Source: Acinetobacter lactucae (GTDB lineage Bacteria; Pseudomonadota; Gammaproteobacteria; Pseudomonadales; Moraxellaceae). Taken from it: a stretch of DNA of 64,000 bases. Location of the stretch: positions 62,001-126,000 of the forward strand of contig NZ_LRPE01000035.1 of assembly GCF_001605885.1 (NCBI RefSeq). Direction: 5' to 3'. Below are positions 53,004 to 64,000 of the stretch, one piece after another; within the stretch, counting starts at the first letter, position 1; every line of letters begins with the position of its first letter. The position numbers were made by a program, and so were the translations under genes. The notes under the pieces were generated by a model, which did no database searches, was not told the origin of the DNA, and saw only the letters and a list, made by a program, of their open reading frames with translations.

Positions 53004-56000
53004 TTAACTAGCAGCTTTCGATCTAAACAAGGAACGCAGTAACACGTACATGACTGGAATAAAGAAAAGAACCAGTACTGTACCGAACATCACGCCACCT
53101 AAAATACTAATACCGATTTCTTGACGGCTTACAGCTCCAGCACCTTGCGCAAATACAAGAGGAATCACACCTGCACCAAAGGCCAAAGATGTCATTAAAA
53201 TAGGTCTTAAACGTAAGCTTGCCCCTTCTAAGGCTGCCTGAATGGCATTCTTACCTTTTTCCTGAGCCAAAGCTGCAAACTCAACAATTAAAATGGCGTT
53301 TTTACATGACAAGCCAATTGTAGTTAATAGTGCAATCTGGAAATACACATCATTGGGTAGTCCAAAAATATAAGAGAAAATGACACTCCCTCCCACACCA
53401 AGCGGAATAGAGGTCATTACCGCTGCGGGGATGCTTAAACTTTCATAGAGTGCAGCTAAACATAAGAAGATAAAGCCTGCCGAAATTAAATATAACCAGA
53501 CGGCCTGATTTGTCGACTTCTGTTCTTCAAAGGATAACCCTGTCCATGCCAAGCCAACATCCTTTTGCTGATTTACAAGTTGTTCAACATCTTTCATTGC
53601 CTGCCCCGAACTGCTACCACTCGCCACATCGGCTTGTAACTGTAAGGCGCTATAACCCATATAACGTTTTACGATTTCAGGAGCACCGCCCCAACTGAAG
53701 TTAGCAAATGAACTAAAAGGTACCATTTGATTTTGGTTGTTACGCACAGACCAATTATATAAATCTTCCGGTTTTGATCTGAACTCGGCATCACCTTGAA
53801 TCATAACGCGCTTGATACGGCCACGGTCAATAAAGTCATTTACATACGTTCCACCCCATGCACTCGACAAGGTATTGTTAATCGCGGGTAACTCTAATCC
53901 ATTTGCTAATGCTTGTTTCTGATCAATCTTAATATTGAGGTTTGTTTTACTATCAGTTGATTGCTTATCAAAGTTTTCAAAACTTGAATAACCTTTGCTC
54001 TGTGTTTGCAACTGACGGAAGGTATTATCTAGAAAATCTTGCCCTTGCCCATTCAAATCTTGAATCCATAAATCCAGACCATCGGTTTGGCCTAAACCAT
54101 TGACTGAAGCAGGTAATGTCACATTAATTTGTGCATTATTGAATTGACTAAAATATTTCATCGCACGCTTTTGTATAGCATCCGCCGAATTTTCTTTACC
54201 AGTACGCACATCCCAAGGTTTTAAAGCAATAAATCCTTGTGCCAAGTTCTGCCCTGTACCAGAATAATTTCGGCCATAGCGAATCAAAACCAGATCCACA
54301 TTCTTATCTTCTTGAGTTAAGAAATATTGACGGACTTGTTCTCCAATTTTCTGACTTTGCGAGATTGGAGCGCTATCAACAAGCTTAATTTGAACACTTA
54401 AAATGCCTTGATCTTCTTTAGGAATAAATCCACTTTTTAAACCACTATAGAACAGTGCAAAAACAGCAATCAAAGCCACAAAAATTACGATAACCGATTT
54501 ACTGTAACGAATGCTTGTCTGGACGATTTTTATATATTGATTTTTAAGTTGGTCAATTTTTCGATTAAACCAAATTGCCCAACGCTTAGGCTTTGGATTC
54601 GGTTTTAAAATTAAGGCACACAAAGCGGGTGTGAGGACCAAGGCAACGACGAGCGATAACGCCATAGCGGCAACTAAAGTAATGGAAAACTGACGGTAAA
54701 TCACGCCAATTGAACCACCTAAAAATGACATTGGAATAAAAACAGCAGTTAAAACCAAAGTAATTCCCACTAAGGCACCACTAATTTCTCCCATCGACTC
54801 AATGGCTGCTTCTTTTGGCGTTAAATGCTGCTCATGCATAAGCCGCTCAACATTCTCAACCACCACAATCGCATCATCGACTAACAAACCAATGGCAAGC
54901 ACTAATGCAAATAGCGTTAAGGTGTTAATACTAAAACCGAGCACATATAAAACAGCAAAAGTTCCTAAAATAACAACAGGCACGGTAATACTCGGAATGA
55001 GTGTAGCGCGCCAACTTTGTAAGAACAGGAACATCACCAAAATAACTAAAATAATCGCTTCAATAAGTGTTTTAACAACTTCTTTAATTGACTCTTGAAC
55101 AAACGGCGTATTATCTCGTGGATAAACAATTTTATAGCCGGCAGGTAATTTAGTTGTAAGCTGATCTAGAGTTTGATGGATGAGTTTAGAAGTCTGAATT
55201 GCATTTGCACCCGAAGATAGCGAAATACCTAAACCAGCGGCTGGATAACCATTAATGGTGTTAAAAGACTGATAATTTTCTGCCCCTAATTCCACTCTAG
55301 CAATATCTTTTAAGTAGACATAGCTGGCTGTTTGATTTGCTTTCACTACAATATTTTGAAAATCTTCGACTGTTTTTAGTCGAGAACCTGCAGTGACTTT
55401 AGTATTTAAATATTGTCCATCAATGACGGGTAAATCACCGATTGCACCTGCGGCAACTTGGGTATTTTGAGCAGTGATTGCATTCGCTACATCACTTGGC
55501 ATTAGATTATATTGTTTTAATTTCTCTGGATTTAGCCAGATTCGCATTGCATATTGCGAACCGAAAACATCAGACTCACCCACCCCTTCAATACGGTTTA
55601 GGTTATCTACTACATGCGTAGTTAGATAGTCTGATAGCTCAATATTTCCCGATTTACCTGTCGAATCATATAAACCTACCACCATAAAAGTATCGCCGAG
55701 TGACTTACTCACGGTCACCCCTTGGCGTTGTACTTCATCGGGTAAACGTCTTATGACGCCACTAATACTATTTTGTACTTGGACCTGTGCTGTATCTGGA
55801 TTTGTTCCATTATCAAAACTAATGGTGATTCGGCTACGTCCTGATGAATCACTGGTAGAGCTGAAATAAAGTAAATTATCAATACCTTGTATTTGTTGTT
55901 CTAAAATCTGAGTAACACTTTGTTCAACCGTTTGTGCATCTGCACCACTATAACTTGCCGATACTGTAATTTTAGGAGGAGCAATATCAGGATAGCGCTC

Positions 56001-56099
56001 TACGGGTAAATTCAGCACCGAAAAAATACCAAATGCCATAACAATAATTGCGAGTACACTGGCAAAAATGGGACGCTGAATAAAAAATTTAGATAGCAT
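53004..56099 (-). CDS. RND multidrug efflux permease (HAE-1)
   Basis: A 1031-residue AcrB-type proton/drug antiporter. The N-terminus MLSKFFIQRPIFASVLAIIV is typical, and the proton-relay residues are intact: two Asp in GLLVDDAIVVVENVERLM (about 403) and Lys in GLSCKNAILIVEF (about 935). It does not match my memory of AdeB, AdeG or AdeJ N-termini. No membrane-fusion gene or outer-membrane channel gene adjoins it, and no regulator is divergent, so partners must be encoded elsewhere. Confidence 0.92.
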   Translation of the reverse strand: MLSKFFIQRPIFASVLAIIVMAFGIFSVLNLPVERYPDIAPPKITVSASYSGADAQTVEQSVTQILEQQIQGIDNLLYFSSTSDSSGRSRITISFDNGTNPDTAQVQVQNSISGVIRRLPDEVQRQGVTVSKSLGDTFMVVGLYDSTGKSGNIELSDYLTTHVVDNLNRIEGVGESDVFGSQYAMRIWLNPEKLKQYNLMPSDVANAITAQNTQVAAGAIGDLPVIDGQYLNTKVTAGSRLKTVEDFQNIVVKANQTASYVYLKDIARVELGAENYQSFNTINGYPAAGLGISLSSGANAIQTSKLIHQTLDQLTTKLPAGYKIVYPRDNTPFVQESIKEVVKTLIEAIILVILVMFLFLQSWRATLIPSITVPVVILGTFAVLYVLGFSINTLTLFALVLAIGLLVDDAIVVVENVERLMHEQHLTPKEAAIESMGEISGALVGITLVLTAVFIPMSFLGGSIGVIYRQFSITLVAAMALSLVVALVLTPALCALILKPNPKPKRWAIWFNRKIDQLKNQYIKIVQTSIRYSKSVIVIFVALIAVFALFYSGLKSGFIPKEDQGILSVQIKLVDSAPISQSQKIGEQVRQYFLTQEDKNVDLVLIRYGRNYSGTGQNLAQGFIALKPWDVRTGKENSADAIQKRAMKYFSQFNNAQINVTLPASVNGLGQTDGLDLWIQDLNGQGQDFLDNTFRQLQTQSKGYSSFENFDKQSTDSKTNLNIKIDQKQALANGLELPAINNTLSSAWGGTYVNDFIDRGRIKRVMIQGDAEFRSKPEDLYNWSVRNNQNQMVPFSSFANFSWGGAPEIVKRYMGYSALQLQADVASGSSSGQAMKDVEQLVNQQKDVGLAWTGLSFEEQKSTNQAVWLYLISAGFIFLCLAALYESLSIPAAVMTSIPLGVGGSVIFSYIFGLPNDVYFQIALLTTIGLSCKNAILIVEFAALAQEKGKNAIQAALEGASLRLRPILMTSLAFGAGVIPLVFAQGAGAVSRQEIGISILGGVMFGTVLVLFFIPVMYVLLRSLFRSKAAS

Positions 56100-56362
56100 G
56101 GCTGCTCAGAATTAGGTCGTCAATTAACAAATGGCAATACCAAATTTGCCCTCTTGATCATCAACGAGCGATATAAAAAAGACAAGTAGAATTAACACAA
56201 TAAATGCAATTAGAACAAAAACAAAGCAAGAACTCGTATTTCCTACAAACCCATAAACAAGGTTTTAACAAGTGTCACTGAAAATTCATGAATTCTTCAT
56301 GATCATGTCAAGTTCAATCATCAGACTAAATGCGTTTCGACTAAAACAATATGAGTAGAATT

Positions 56363-57505
56363 ATGTTTAAAAGAGCACTTTTATGCTTAAGTTTAATTAG
56401 CTTGGTTGGTTGTAATGATGACGATAAAACTGAAAACTCACCAACCACACCAGAATATCAACTTCCTAAAATTTTAGTGGTAGGCCACCGTGGCGCTAGC
56501 GCTTTACGTCCAGAACACACATTAGCTTCATATCAAAAAGCCATTGATGATGGTGCAGATTTTATTGAACCTGATCTAGTCTCTACAAAAGATGGCGTAT
56601 TGGTTACTCGCCATGAAAATGAGATTGGTGGAACAACCAATGTAAGCACTTTAAGCCAGTTTGCAGATCGTAAAACAACAAAAAATATTGACGGTAAAGA
56701 TTTAACAGGCTGGTTTACAGAAGACTTCACATTAAGTGAATTACAGCAACTTAAAGCACGCGAACGTATTCCTGAGTTCCGCCCAGCAAACACAGCCTAT
56801 AACAACCTCTACCCTGTCCCGACGCTAGAGCAAGTAATTGAACTGACTGAAGCAAATTATAAGAAAACGGGGAAAATTATTGGTTTATATATTGAAACCA
56901 AACATCCGACTTATTTTAAAAACCAGAAGCTGGAAATAGAAGATACCCTGCTTAAAACCTTAGCTAAATATGAATATACACGTGATATTGCACCTGTCTA
57001 CTTACAGTCGTTTGAAGTGAGTAATTTAAAATATTTAAAAGACCAGCTCGACCTTCATAAAACGATTAAACATGCACAAATCATTCAATTATATGATGCT
57101 AAAACCTCTCAACCAGCCGACTTCGTTGAATCTGGTGAAACTAAAACTTATGCCGATTTAGCCACAGCACAAGGCTTAAAAGACGTAGCTAAATATGCAA
57201 ACGGTGTAGGGCCAAGTAAAGGCTACATTCTGAACTTTAATGACAATGGTTCAGTTCAGACGACTTCGTTTATTTCTGATGCACATACGGCTGGCTTAAA
57301 AGTACATCCTTATACTTTCCGCCCAGAAAATAATTATTTACCAAAGCCTTTAAAATGTAGTCAAGATAAACCAGCTGAACGCTGCCCATCTGGTGCTTTA
57401 AAAGAGTTTGAAGCCTATTTCAAAGCTGGTGTTGATGGCGTCTTTACAGATGACCCAGCACTTGGCCGTGAAGCCGTTATTAATTTTGAGAAAGCCGCAA
57501 AATAA
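56363..57505 (+). CDS. glycerophosphodiester phosphodiesterase, lipoprotein
   Basis: A 380-residue GlpQ-type enzyme that hydrolyses glycerophosphodiesters in the periplasm. The lipobox LVGC (about residue 17) predicts lipid attachment. Catalytic motifs are VGHRGASALRPEHT (about 44) and FIEPDLVSTKDGVLVTRHE (about 73), with a distal TDDPALG. The frame starts at an ATG at 56351; the ATG at 56363, with GAG upstream, gives the shorter signal. A terminator follows 20 bases after the stop. Confidence 0.9.
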   Translation: MFKRALLCLSLISLVGCNDDDKTENSPTTPEYQLPKILVVGHRGASALRPEHTLASYQKAIDDGADFIEPDLVSTKDGVLVTRHENEIGGTTNVSTLSQFADRKTTKNIDGKDLTGWFTEDFTLSELQQLKARERIPEFRPANTAYNNLYPVPTLEQVIELTEANYKKTGKIIGLYIETKHPTYFKNQKLEIEDTLLKTLAKYEYTRDIAPVYLQSFEVSNLKYLKDQLDLHKTIKHAQIIQLYDAKTSQPADFVESGETKTYADLATAQGLKDVAKYANGVGPSKGYILNFNDNGSVQTTSFISDAHTAGLKVHPYTFRPENNYLPKPLKCSQDKPAERCPSGALKEFEAYFKAGVDGVFTDDPALGREAVINFEKAAK

Positions 57506-57523
57506 ATAAAGTTAGTAAGAAAA

Positions 57524-57546
57524 AACAGGGCAATAAATGCCCTGTT
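57524..57546. terminator. bidirectional terminator
   Basis: Perfect 9-bp stem AACAGGGCA / TGCCCTGTT, loop ATAAA, between the convergent phosphodiesterase and hydrolase genes. Confidence 0.88.
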
Positions 57547-57550
57547 CTTT

Positions 57551-58513
57551 TTATTTCTCTACGACATTATCGAAATAGAGAGGAATCCACTGATATTGCT
57601 GTGCATTTACTTTGTAAACGTGACCAATGCCTGGGAATGGTAAATGTGGTGCTGCAACCCATTGCTGTTTATTTGAAATTTCAGCAAACATTTTTAGACG
57701 GGTATTAATTGCCTGCTCAGAATTCACATCAAAATCTACCCCAGTTTTTGGAGCATCAAATTGCAAAGAATGTGAATGAACGATGTCTCCAACAAAAATG
57801 ATTTGCTGATCATTACTTTTTAAGCGAAAGCTATGATGGCCTGGTGTGTGACCACGAGTATCAATCACCTCAAAACTTTGAATAACATCGCCATCTTTAA
57901 ATGTCTTAAAAGCTTTTTTTGCTTGATATGGAGCAAGAGCAGTTTTTACGTTTTTAACGGTGCCCAAATAACTTTCTTTTTTGTCTGCTGGCACTGTTTT
58001 TTCAGAAGCAGGATTTAACCAGTAATCAGCTTCACGCTCATGGGCATATACAGTTGCGTTAGGAAATACGGCTTTTCCATTTTGAGCAATCCCACACACA
58101 TGATCTGGGTGTAGATGAGTAAGCAAAACAGTTTTTACATCAGCAAGCTTATAACCTGCCAATTCAATATTTTTTGCAATCGAACCAAGTTGAGGACCAA
58201 AACAACTTGCTGCCCCACTGTCTACAAGCGTTAAGCTTTTACCATCATCTACTAAAAATGCATTTACCGAGGTCTGAATCCCTTTCTCATTAACAGCAGC
58301 ATATTTAGTTAAAATTTTAGTTTTCTGAGCTTGATTTAAATTTTTGAATAAATCAGGCTTTAAATAAATTGTACCATCAAGCAAAGAGGTAATGCGGTAG
58401 TTGCCAAATTGATGGTGATAATATCCCGGTACTTGCGAGGTTGCAGTTGGCTCAGCATAACTTGCATGTATGCTACCAATTGCAAGGCCCAAAGCGACAC
58501 ATAATTTTTTCAT
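57551..58513 (-). CDS. exported metallo-beta-lactamase-fold hydrolase
   Basis: A 320-residue MBL-fold protein with a signal peptide (to about residue 20, SYA). Zinc ligands are HLHPDHVCGI (about 134), the GHTPGHHS segment (about 218) and GDIVHSH (about 243), then a C-terminal APHLPFPGIGH. A lactonase- or esterase-like role in the periplasm is inferred; I find no mark that makes it a resistance beta-lactamase. It is convergent with the phosphodiesterase gene. Confidence 0.85.
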   Translation of the reverse strand: MKKLCVALGLAIGSIHASYAEPTATSQVPGYYHHQFGNYRITSLLDGTIYLKPDLFKNLNQAQKTKILTKYAAVNEKGIQTSVNAFLVDDGKSLTLVDSGAASCFGPQLGSIAKNIELAGYKLADVKTVLLTHLHPDHVCGIAQNGKAVFPNATVYAHEREADYWLNPASEKTVPADKKESYLGTVKNVKTALAPYQAKKAFKTFKDGDVIQSFEVIDTRGHTPGHHSFRLKSNDQQIIFVGDIVHSHSLQFDAPKTGVDFDVNSEQAINTRLKMFAEISNKQQWVAAPHLPFPGIGHVYKVNAQQYQWIPLYFDNVVEK

Positions 58514-58619
58514 CTATTCTTCTCTATTCAGTTATAAAGTCGAAATCTTTAAAAAAGATTTAATAATTTTTTAAGACCCAAATTATATAATGCATGAAAA
58601 GTGTCAGAAATATAAGTAA

Positions 58620-58994
58620 ATGAATAGCTATTCTCCTTATAAGGGTAAAAGTGGTCTTAAGCGTATATTGAATGCGATGGGCTACTCTATTTCAGGATTT
58701 AAAGCAGCTTATAAAAATGAGGCCGCTTTTCGCCAAATTGTTTTAATTAATATTATTTTGATTCCAGTTAGTTTTTTTCTAGATGTGAGCCGTAGCGAAC
58801 ATATATTACTGATTATCGTATGTCTTTTTGCAATGATCGTGGAGCTATTCAACTCGGCTATTGAGGCAGTAGTTGATCGAGTCTCTCTTGAAAAACATCA
58901 GCTTTCCAAAAATGCAAAAGATATGGGAAGTGCTGCCCAATTTGTTGCACTTTCTATCATTACTATTACATGGTTAATTATTTTATTAGGCTAA
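58620..58994 (+). CDS. dgkA: diacylglycerol kinase
   Basis: A 124-residue inner-membrane kinase that recycles diacylglycerol to phosphatidic acid. Three helices are seen, with NEAAFRQ (about 34) and the catalytic ELFNSAIEAVVDRV segment (about 79-92) intact. A weak hairpin (AACCATGC / GCATGGTT, 58999-59028) follows. Confidence 0.94.
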   Translation: MNSYSPYKGKSGLKRILNAMGYSISGFKAAYKNEAAFRQIVLINIILIPVSFFLDVSRSEHILLIIVCLFAMIVELFNSAIEAVVDRVSLEKHQLSKNAKDMGSAAQFVALSIITITWLIILLG

Positions 58995-59118
58995 AAAAAA
59001 CCATGCCTACAAGTAAATAAGCATGGTTGTAACAAAAGAGGAACTTCTAGCTGCTGTTCCTGTTTTTTAATATAAATAGTTAAACTTAATTATTTCTTAA
59101 AATCACATGAAAAAATAA

Positions 59119-59146
59119 AAAAATCCCTGCATAAGCAGGGATTTTT
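59119..59146 (-). terminator. terminator after groEL
   Basis: Perfect stem AAAAATCCCTGC / GCAGGGATTTTT, loop ATAA, 22 bases past the groEL stop. Confidence 0.9.
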
Positions 59147-59167
59147 GGTTAAAGCGTTGATGCGTTA

Positions 59168-60820
<1,653 letters not shown>

Positions 60821-60860
60821 TTAAATACTGAATCTGATAATGAATTGAGTTATGGATTGA

Positions 60861-61151
60861 TTAGCCTTCCAACACAGCTAAAATGTCTGACTCTTTCATG
60901 ATTAAGAGTTCTTCACCACTTACTTTCACTGTTGTACCTGCATAAGTACCAAACAATACTTTGTCACCAACTTTAACATCCAAAGCACGTACGCCATTCT
61001 CAGTGATTTGACCATTACCTACTGCAATTACTTCACCTTGAGATGGTTTTTCAGCAGCAGAACCTGGAAGTAAAATACCACCAGCAGTTTTGGTTTCTTC
61101 TTCTACGCGACGAATTACAACGCGATCATGTAATGGACGAATGTTGCTCAT
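60861..61151 (-). CDS. groES: co-chaperonin GroES
   Basis: A 96-residue Hsp10 lid. The start [15 protein letters not shown] and the mobile-loop region [16 protein letters not shown] (about 16-31) are typical. The frame opens four codons upstream; the ATG at 61151 has GGAG five to eight bases before it. It is the first gene of the operon, behind a heat-shock promoter. Confidence 0.97.
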   Translation of the reverse strand: MSNIRPLHDRVVIRRVEEETKTAGGILLPGSAAEKPSQGEVIAVGNGQITENGVRALDVKVGDKVLFGTYAGTTVKVSGEELLIMKESDILAVLEG

Positions 61152-61234
61152 AATTAACTCCATCAGACTAAGTCTTTTTGATTAATCGTTATTGCTTTAA
61201 TCCAGAGCAATAACAAAATATTTAGATGTCACTT

Positions 61235-61262
61235 TTGTGGGGATGAAAAAAAAGGCTTCAAG
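61235..61262 (-). promoter_or_regulatory. sigma-32 (RpoH) heat-shock promoter of groESL
   Basis: On the minus strand CTTGAAG (61262-61256), a 13-base spacer, then CCCCACAA (61242-61235). This closely fits the RpoH consensus CTTGAAA-N13-CCCCATNT. It ends about 84 bases before the groES start. Confidence 0.85.
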
Positions 61263-61344
61263 GGGAAAATGAAAAAAAACTTATCTTTTTTGGTCATTTT
61301 TTAACAGGTTGTGAAGAGTTTTTATTAAATTTAAAGCACAAAAT

Positions 61345-61372
61345 AAAAGAGGCTATTTTCATAGCCTCTTTT
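61345..61372 (-). terminator. terminator after the adhesin gene
   Basis: Perfect 12-bp stem AAAAGAGGCTAT / ATAGCCTCTTTT, loop TTTC, T run on the minus strand, 20 bases past the adhesin stop. Confidence 0.9.
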
Positions 61373-61391
61373 ATAAAGATAAATTTTAATG

Positions 61392-64000
61392 TTAAACAAA
61401 GAGTTGCTGATTATTCAACAATTCATCTAATGTTGTATTTACCTGATTTAAAGTTATCAATGAAACACTACTAAACATTGCACCTTCTCCATCTCGGTCA
61501 AGACTAATAGTCGTGTTTCCAGCATCTTGCTCTACAGTAATAAATTTCGCTAATGTGCTCACATCTTTAGAATAGTCAATTAATAGTTCACTTAAATCAA
61601 TTTTGTCTGCTTGAGCATCGGTTCTTACATCACCTAAAGTAAAATCTAACACCGTGTCATGTCCATTCCCGCCAGTCGCATCTTGGTTATTTAGCAATTT
61701 GAACAAAATGGTATCAGCACCTTCATGAATCATATAGGTATCGTTACCTTCACGCCCATTTAACACGTTATTACCAGAGTTACCTGTTAAAAGATTATCT
61801 AAAGTATTGCCTGTTGCATTTAGATGAGCAGAGCCAACTAACTCCAAGTCTTCAACATAACGACCACTTTCTATATTTGTCGACCAATCAGAATATCCAA
61901 CCAGACTATAACTCACAGAGCTAATTATTTTATCGTGTCCACCAAAATCGGCATCTCGGTAGCCTGATTCGACAAGCTGGTTCTCCCAATAGCCACTTTC
62001 TACCCAAACATCTTGATAGTGGCTAGTATCTACCCAAATATCTTCATAACGACTTGTATCAATATAAACATCTTGATAATGGCTGAATTCAATATAAACA
62101 TCTTCAAAATGACTAGTATCAACCCAACCTTCCTCTGAGCGGATATAAGTCAGTTCATAGCCTTCTTGCCATTGCTTATTTACAGCATCATAATGTTGTT
62201 CTACATATCGACTATAGTCGCTCTCTGCCGTGCCATTATCTATATAAGTTATATTATCTTGATTTACATATATTTTTTGTATAGTCGAATAACCACTTAT
62301 GATCCACTGCTTTTCATAATATACATCTGTTATTAATTGTTGTTCATAATATCCATCAACAAGCCATATTTGTTCATAATGCCCTTCATTAACCCATTCT
62401 GGATACATATAGCTATTATCAATCCAGACATCTTTATATATTGCATACGGCTCAACAATATATTCTTGAACAAAATCACTTATATGATCAACTATATAAA
62501 TATTATCAGTAGCATCACCTATAAACTGATCAACAGTGATGGTAGGTAAATCATTAATCGCTTTGCTGATAGTTTCACTACGATTTCCTGCACGATCAAT
62601 AACAGTAATATCAAATGATGTCGCATTCTCATACATATAAGTAGAGAAAGTTCCATCTGCCATGACCGTAGTACTCGTTACAGAAGGTTCTTGATTGGCA
62701 AAATAATAAGTGACTTCAACAGTAGCATTGCTTTCGGCATGTCCTACCAGCCAATTACCCCATTCATTTATGGCAAGCTGGGTGACCACTTTCGGTGCTG
62801 TTGTATCATTTATAGCAACAACCGTTGTACCCACACTCACATTTTGATTGGTATCAACTACTTTTACCGTCAATGTTTCGCCATGCCAATATTGTGACCA
62901 TAATTGTGTTAAGAAACTACCTTCTCTTCCGACAGTAGTTTGCCCAACCTGATTATTATTAGCATCAAAAATATTAACAATTGAATATGCTTCCGCTTGT
63001 CCTGAAAGTACATTTCCATCTTCTAACACAAGCTGAGTTGCTGCGTTTGGCGCGACGATGTCTATAGGTGCTTTAATGTCGGTATATGCACTTTGATAGC
63101 CATTTTGTTCCACAACAATGCGTAAAATTTGTCCATTCGCCTGAGGTGGGTATAACGGAATATTAAAGTGTCCTACTTCATCTACATAGCCACTGGCAAT
63201 AGCATTATTATGGACATCAAAAATCCGCACCTCACTATTTAGTGAAGCTGTTCCCTCAATAAAGAAACCATTTTCAGATACAACGACGTGTTCTACGGAT
63301 GGTGGTGCATTAGAGTCTGGATTAAAAGTAATATTAAGTGGGGTACTTATATTTTTGGCTAAATCGATTGCCGTGATAAATAACTGCTCTCCACGTAATA
63401 GGGGTGGATAAATATTAGCATTGAAATATCCTAATTCATCCGATTGAGATTCTGCTCGTAAATTCCCATCCTCATCCATTACCTGAATGATTGCTTTTGA
63501 ATCAGTGTGGCCTGAAATTCCCTGACCATCATTGTTAATCACCACATCGTCAATCACTGGAGCAATATTGTCTAAAGGCGCAATAATTTCAGAGATTGGG
63601 CTATATTGATTTGTATTTTGGTCATAAACTCGAACTTGTAATATCTGTCCCTTTAGATAATAGTCATTTAACTCAATAGCAAAACTACCATCTTCGTTCA
63701 CGACACTGTTCCACCCCCAATTAATGCTTTGACCATCCGCAGATGTAACAACAATCGTCATTCCTACTGTCGCCTTACCTGTAAGAATATGGCCATCAAC
63801 ATCCAATTTTAGCTCTGTTGCAGCAATTGGTGAGTTCGTAAATACAGGTACTAATTCATGAGCAACTTCACTTCGGTTGCCAGCAATATCTTTAACAACA
63901 ATACTCAAATTTTGTGTCTGATATTGACTCAGATTGATCCATTGATAAAATTTTCCATCATATCCAACATACATCGTTGTGATAATTGCACCATATTGAT
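61392..64000 (-). CDS. C-terminal part of a large Ig-repeat, type I-secreted adhesin (Bap-like)
   Basis: The reading frame stays open to the right edge of the window, so this is a 3' fragment of a longer gene; about 868 residues are visible. In order: about five BIG-type Ig-like repeats of some 90 residues (starts such as [30 protein letters not shown]), then a Tyr/Trp-rich decapeptide tract (about 61955-62435), then an RTX-like [20 protein letters not shown] segment and a VC_A0849-type C-terminal secretion region ending LNNQQLFV. Such proteins are exported by type I systems and mediate biofilm and surface attachment. No exporter gene is in the window. Whether it is Bap, BLP1 or BLP2 cannot be decided. 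Confidence 0.85.
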   Translation of the reverse strand, partial: QYGAIITTMYVGYDGKFYQWINLSQYQTQNLSIVVKDIAGNRSEVAHELVPVFTNSPIAATELKLDVDGHILTGKATVGMTIVVTSADGQSINWGWNSVVNEDGSFAIELNDYYLKGQILQVRVYDQNTNQYSPISEIIAPLDNIAPVIDDVVINNDGQGISGHTDSKAIIQVMDEDGNLRAESQSDELGYFNANIYPPLLRGEQLFITAIDLAKNISTPLNITFNPDSNAPPSVEHVVVSENGFFIEGTASLNSEVRIFDVHNNAIASGYVDEVGHFNIPLYPPQANGQILRIVVEQNGYQSAYTDIKAPIDIVAPNAATQLVLEDGNVLSGQAEAYSIVNIFDANNNQVGQTTVGREGSFLTQLWSQYWHGETLTVKVVDTNQNVSVGTTVVAINDTTAPKVVTQLAINEWGNWLVGHAESNATVEVTYYFANQEPSVTSTTVMADGTFSTYMYENATSFDITVIDRAGNRSETISKAINDLPTITVDQFIGDATDNIYIVDHISDFVQEYIVEPYAIYKDVWIDNSYMYPEWVNEGHYEQIWLVDGYYEQQLITDVYYEKQWIISGYSTIQKIYVNQDNITYIDNGTAESDYSRYVEQHYDAVNKQWQEGYELTYIRSEEGWVDTSHFEDVYIEFSHYQDVYIDTSRYEDIWVDTSHYQDVWVESGYWENQLVESGYRDADFGGHDKIISSVSYSLVGYSDWSTNIESGRYVEDLELVGSAHLNATGNTLDNLLTGNSGNNVLNGREGNDTYMIHEGADTILFKLLNNQDATGGNGHDTVLDFTLGDVRTDAQADKIDLSELLIDYSKDVSTLAKFITVEQDAGNTTISLDRDGEGAMFSSVSLITLNQVNTTLDELLNNQQLFV

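Noticed and set aside
57551..58513. Carbapenemase-type metallo-beta-lactamase
   Set aside because: The HxHxDH motif and overall pattern fit the broad MBL-fold hydrolases; motifs specific to class B beta-lactamases are not seen.
58999..59028. Hairpin after dgkA as a dgkA terminator
   Set aside because: 8-bp stem with a 14-base loop and no T run on the plus strand; too weak to call.

Overview
The window is chromosomal DNA of an AT-rich gammaproteobacterium, almost certainly Acinetobacter and most likely the A. calcoaceticus-baumannii complex. This rests on protein resemblance and gene order recalled from that genus: one GyrA of 904 residues with Ser81, a single LolC/E-type permease next to LolD, EpmA overlapping PdxB, a secreted DUF4882 protein (a family I know only from Acinetobacter) and the end of a Bap-like adhesin. 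No database search was run. No complete insertion sequence, integrase or CRISPR array is visible.

Layout. 0-9 kb: envelope and uptake genes (alpha/beta hydrolase, SppA, LpxL-like acyltransferase, ComEC, LolD-LolC, an EamA exporter, a YaiI-type protein). 9-17 kb: an unrecognised protein, SerC, then a four-gene efflux operon (TolC-like, HlyD-like, two ABC-2 permeases) with no ATPase gene. 17-23 kb: gyrA, etfBA, xerC. 23-27 kb: a LysE exporter and a hydrolase lie between xerC and the lptM-lysA-dapF cluster. 27-33 kb: CycA-like and alanine/sodium transporters, RadA, a Tim44-domain protein. 33-41 kb: pdxB-epmA, a DUF1232 protein, fdhD with a YdeP-type molybdopterin oxidoreductase, glycerate kinase, a nitroreductase.

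41-46 kb is accessory. It holds a TetR regulator, a 590-bp stretch with no conventional gene but dense inverted repeats and two coupled mini-ORFs, a membrane protein of unknown role, a frameshifted gene, a gene remnant, a DUF4882 secreted protein and an APH-type kinase, and it ends at the 3' end of a tRNA-Ser(TGA) gene. It looks like an eroded island at a tRNA hotspot.

46-64 kb returns to core genes: greB, an MltF-like lytic transglycosylase behind a possible small RNA, an SCP2 protein, ttcA, a cluster of DnaA-box-like sites before a second lytic transglycosylase, htpX, a DUF4112 protein, an RND pump without an adjacent adaptor gene, a glycerophosphodiesterase, a secreted metallo-beta-lactamase-fold hydrolase, dgkA and groES-groEL behind a clear heat-shock promoter. 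The right edge cuts a large type I-secreted Ig-like repeat adhesin with an unusual Tyr/Trp-rich decapeptide region.

The signals most worth a second look are the structured island at 42.03-42.33 kb, the possible sRNA at 46.89 kb, the DnaA-box cluster at 49.96 kb, the ATPase-less ABC-2 efflux operon and the decapeptide tract of the adhesin.
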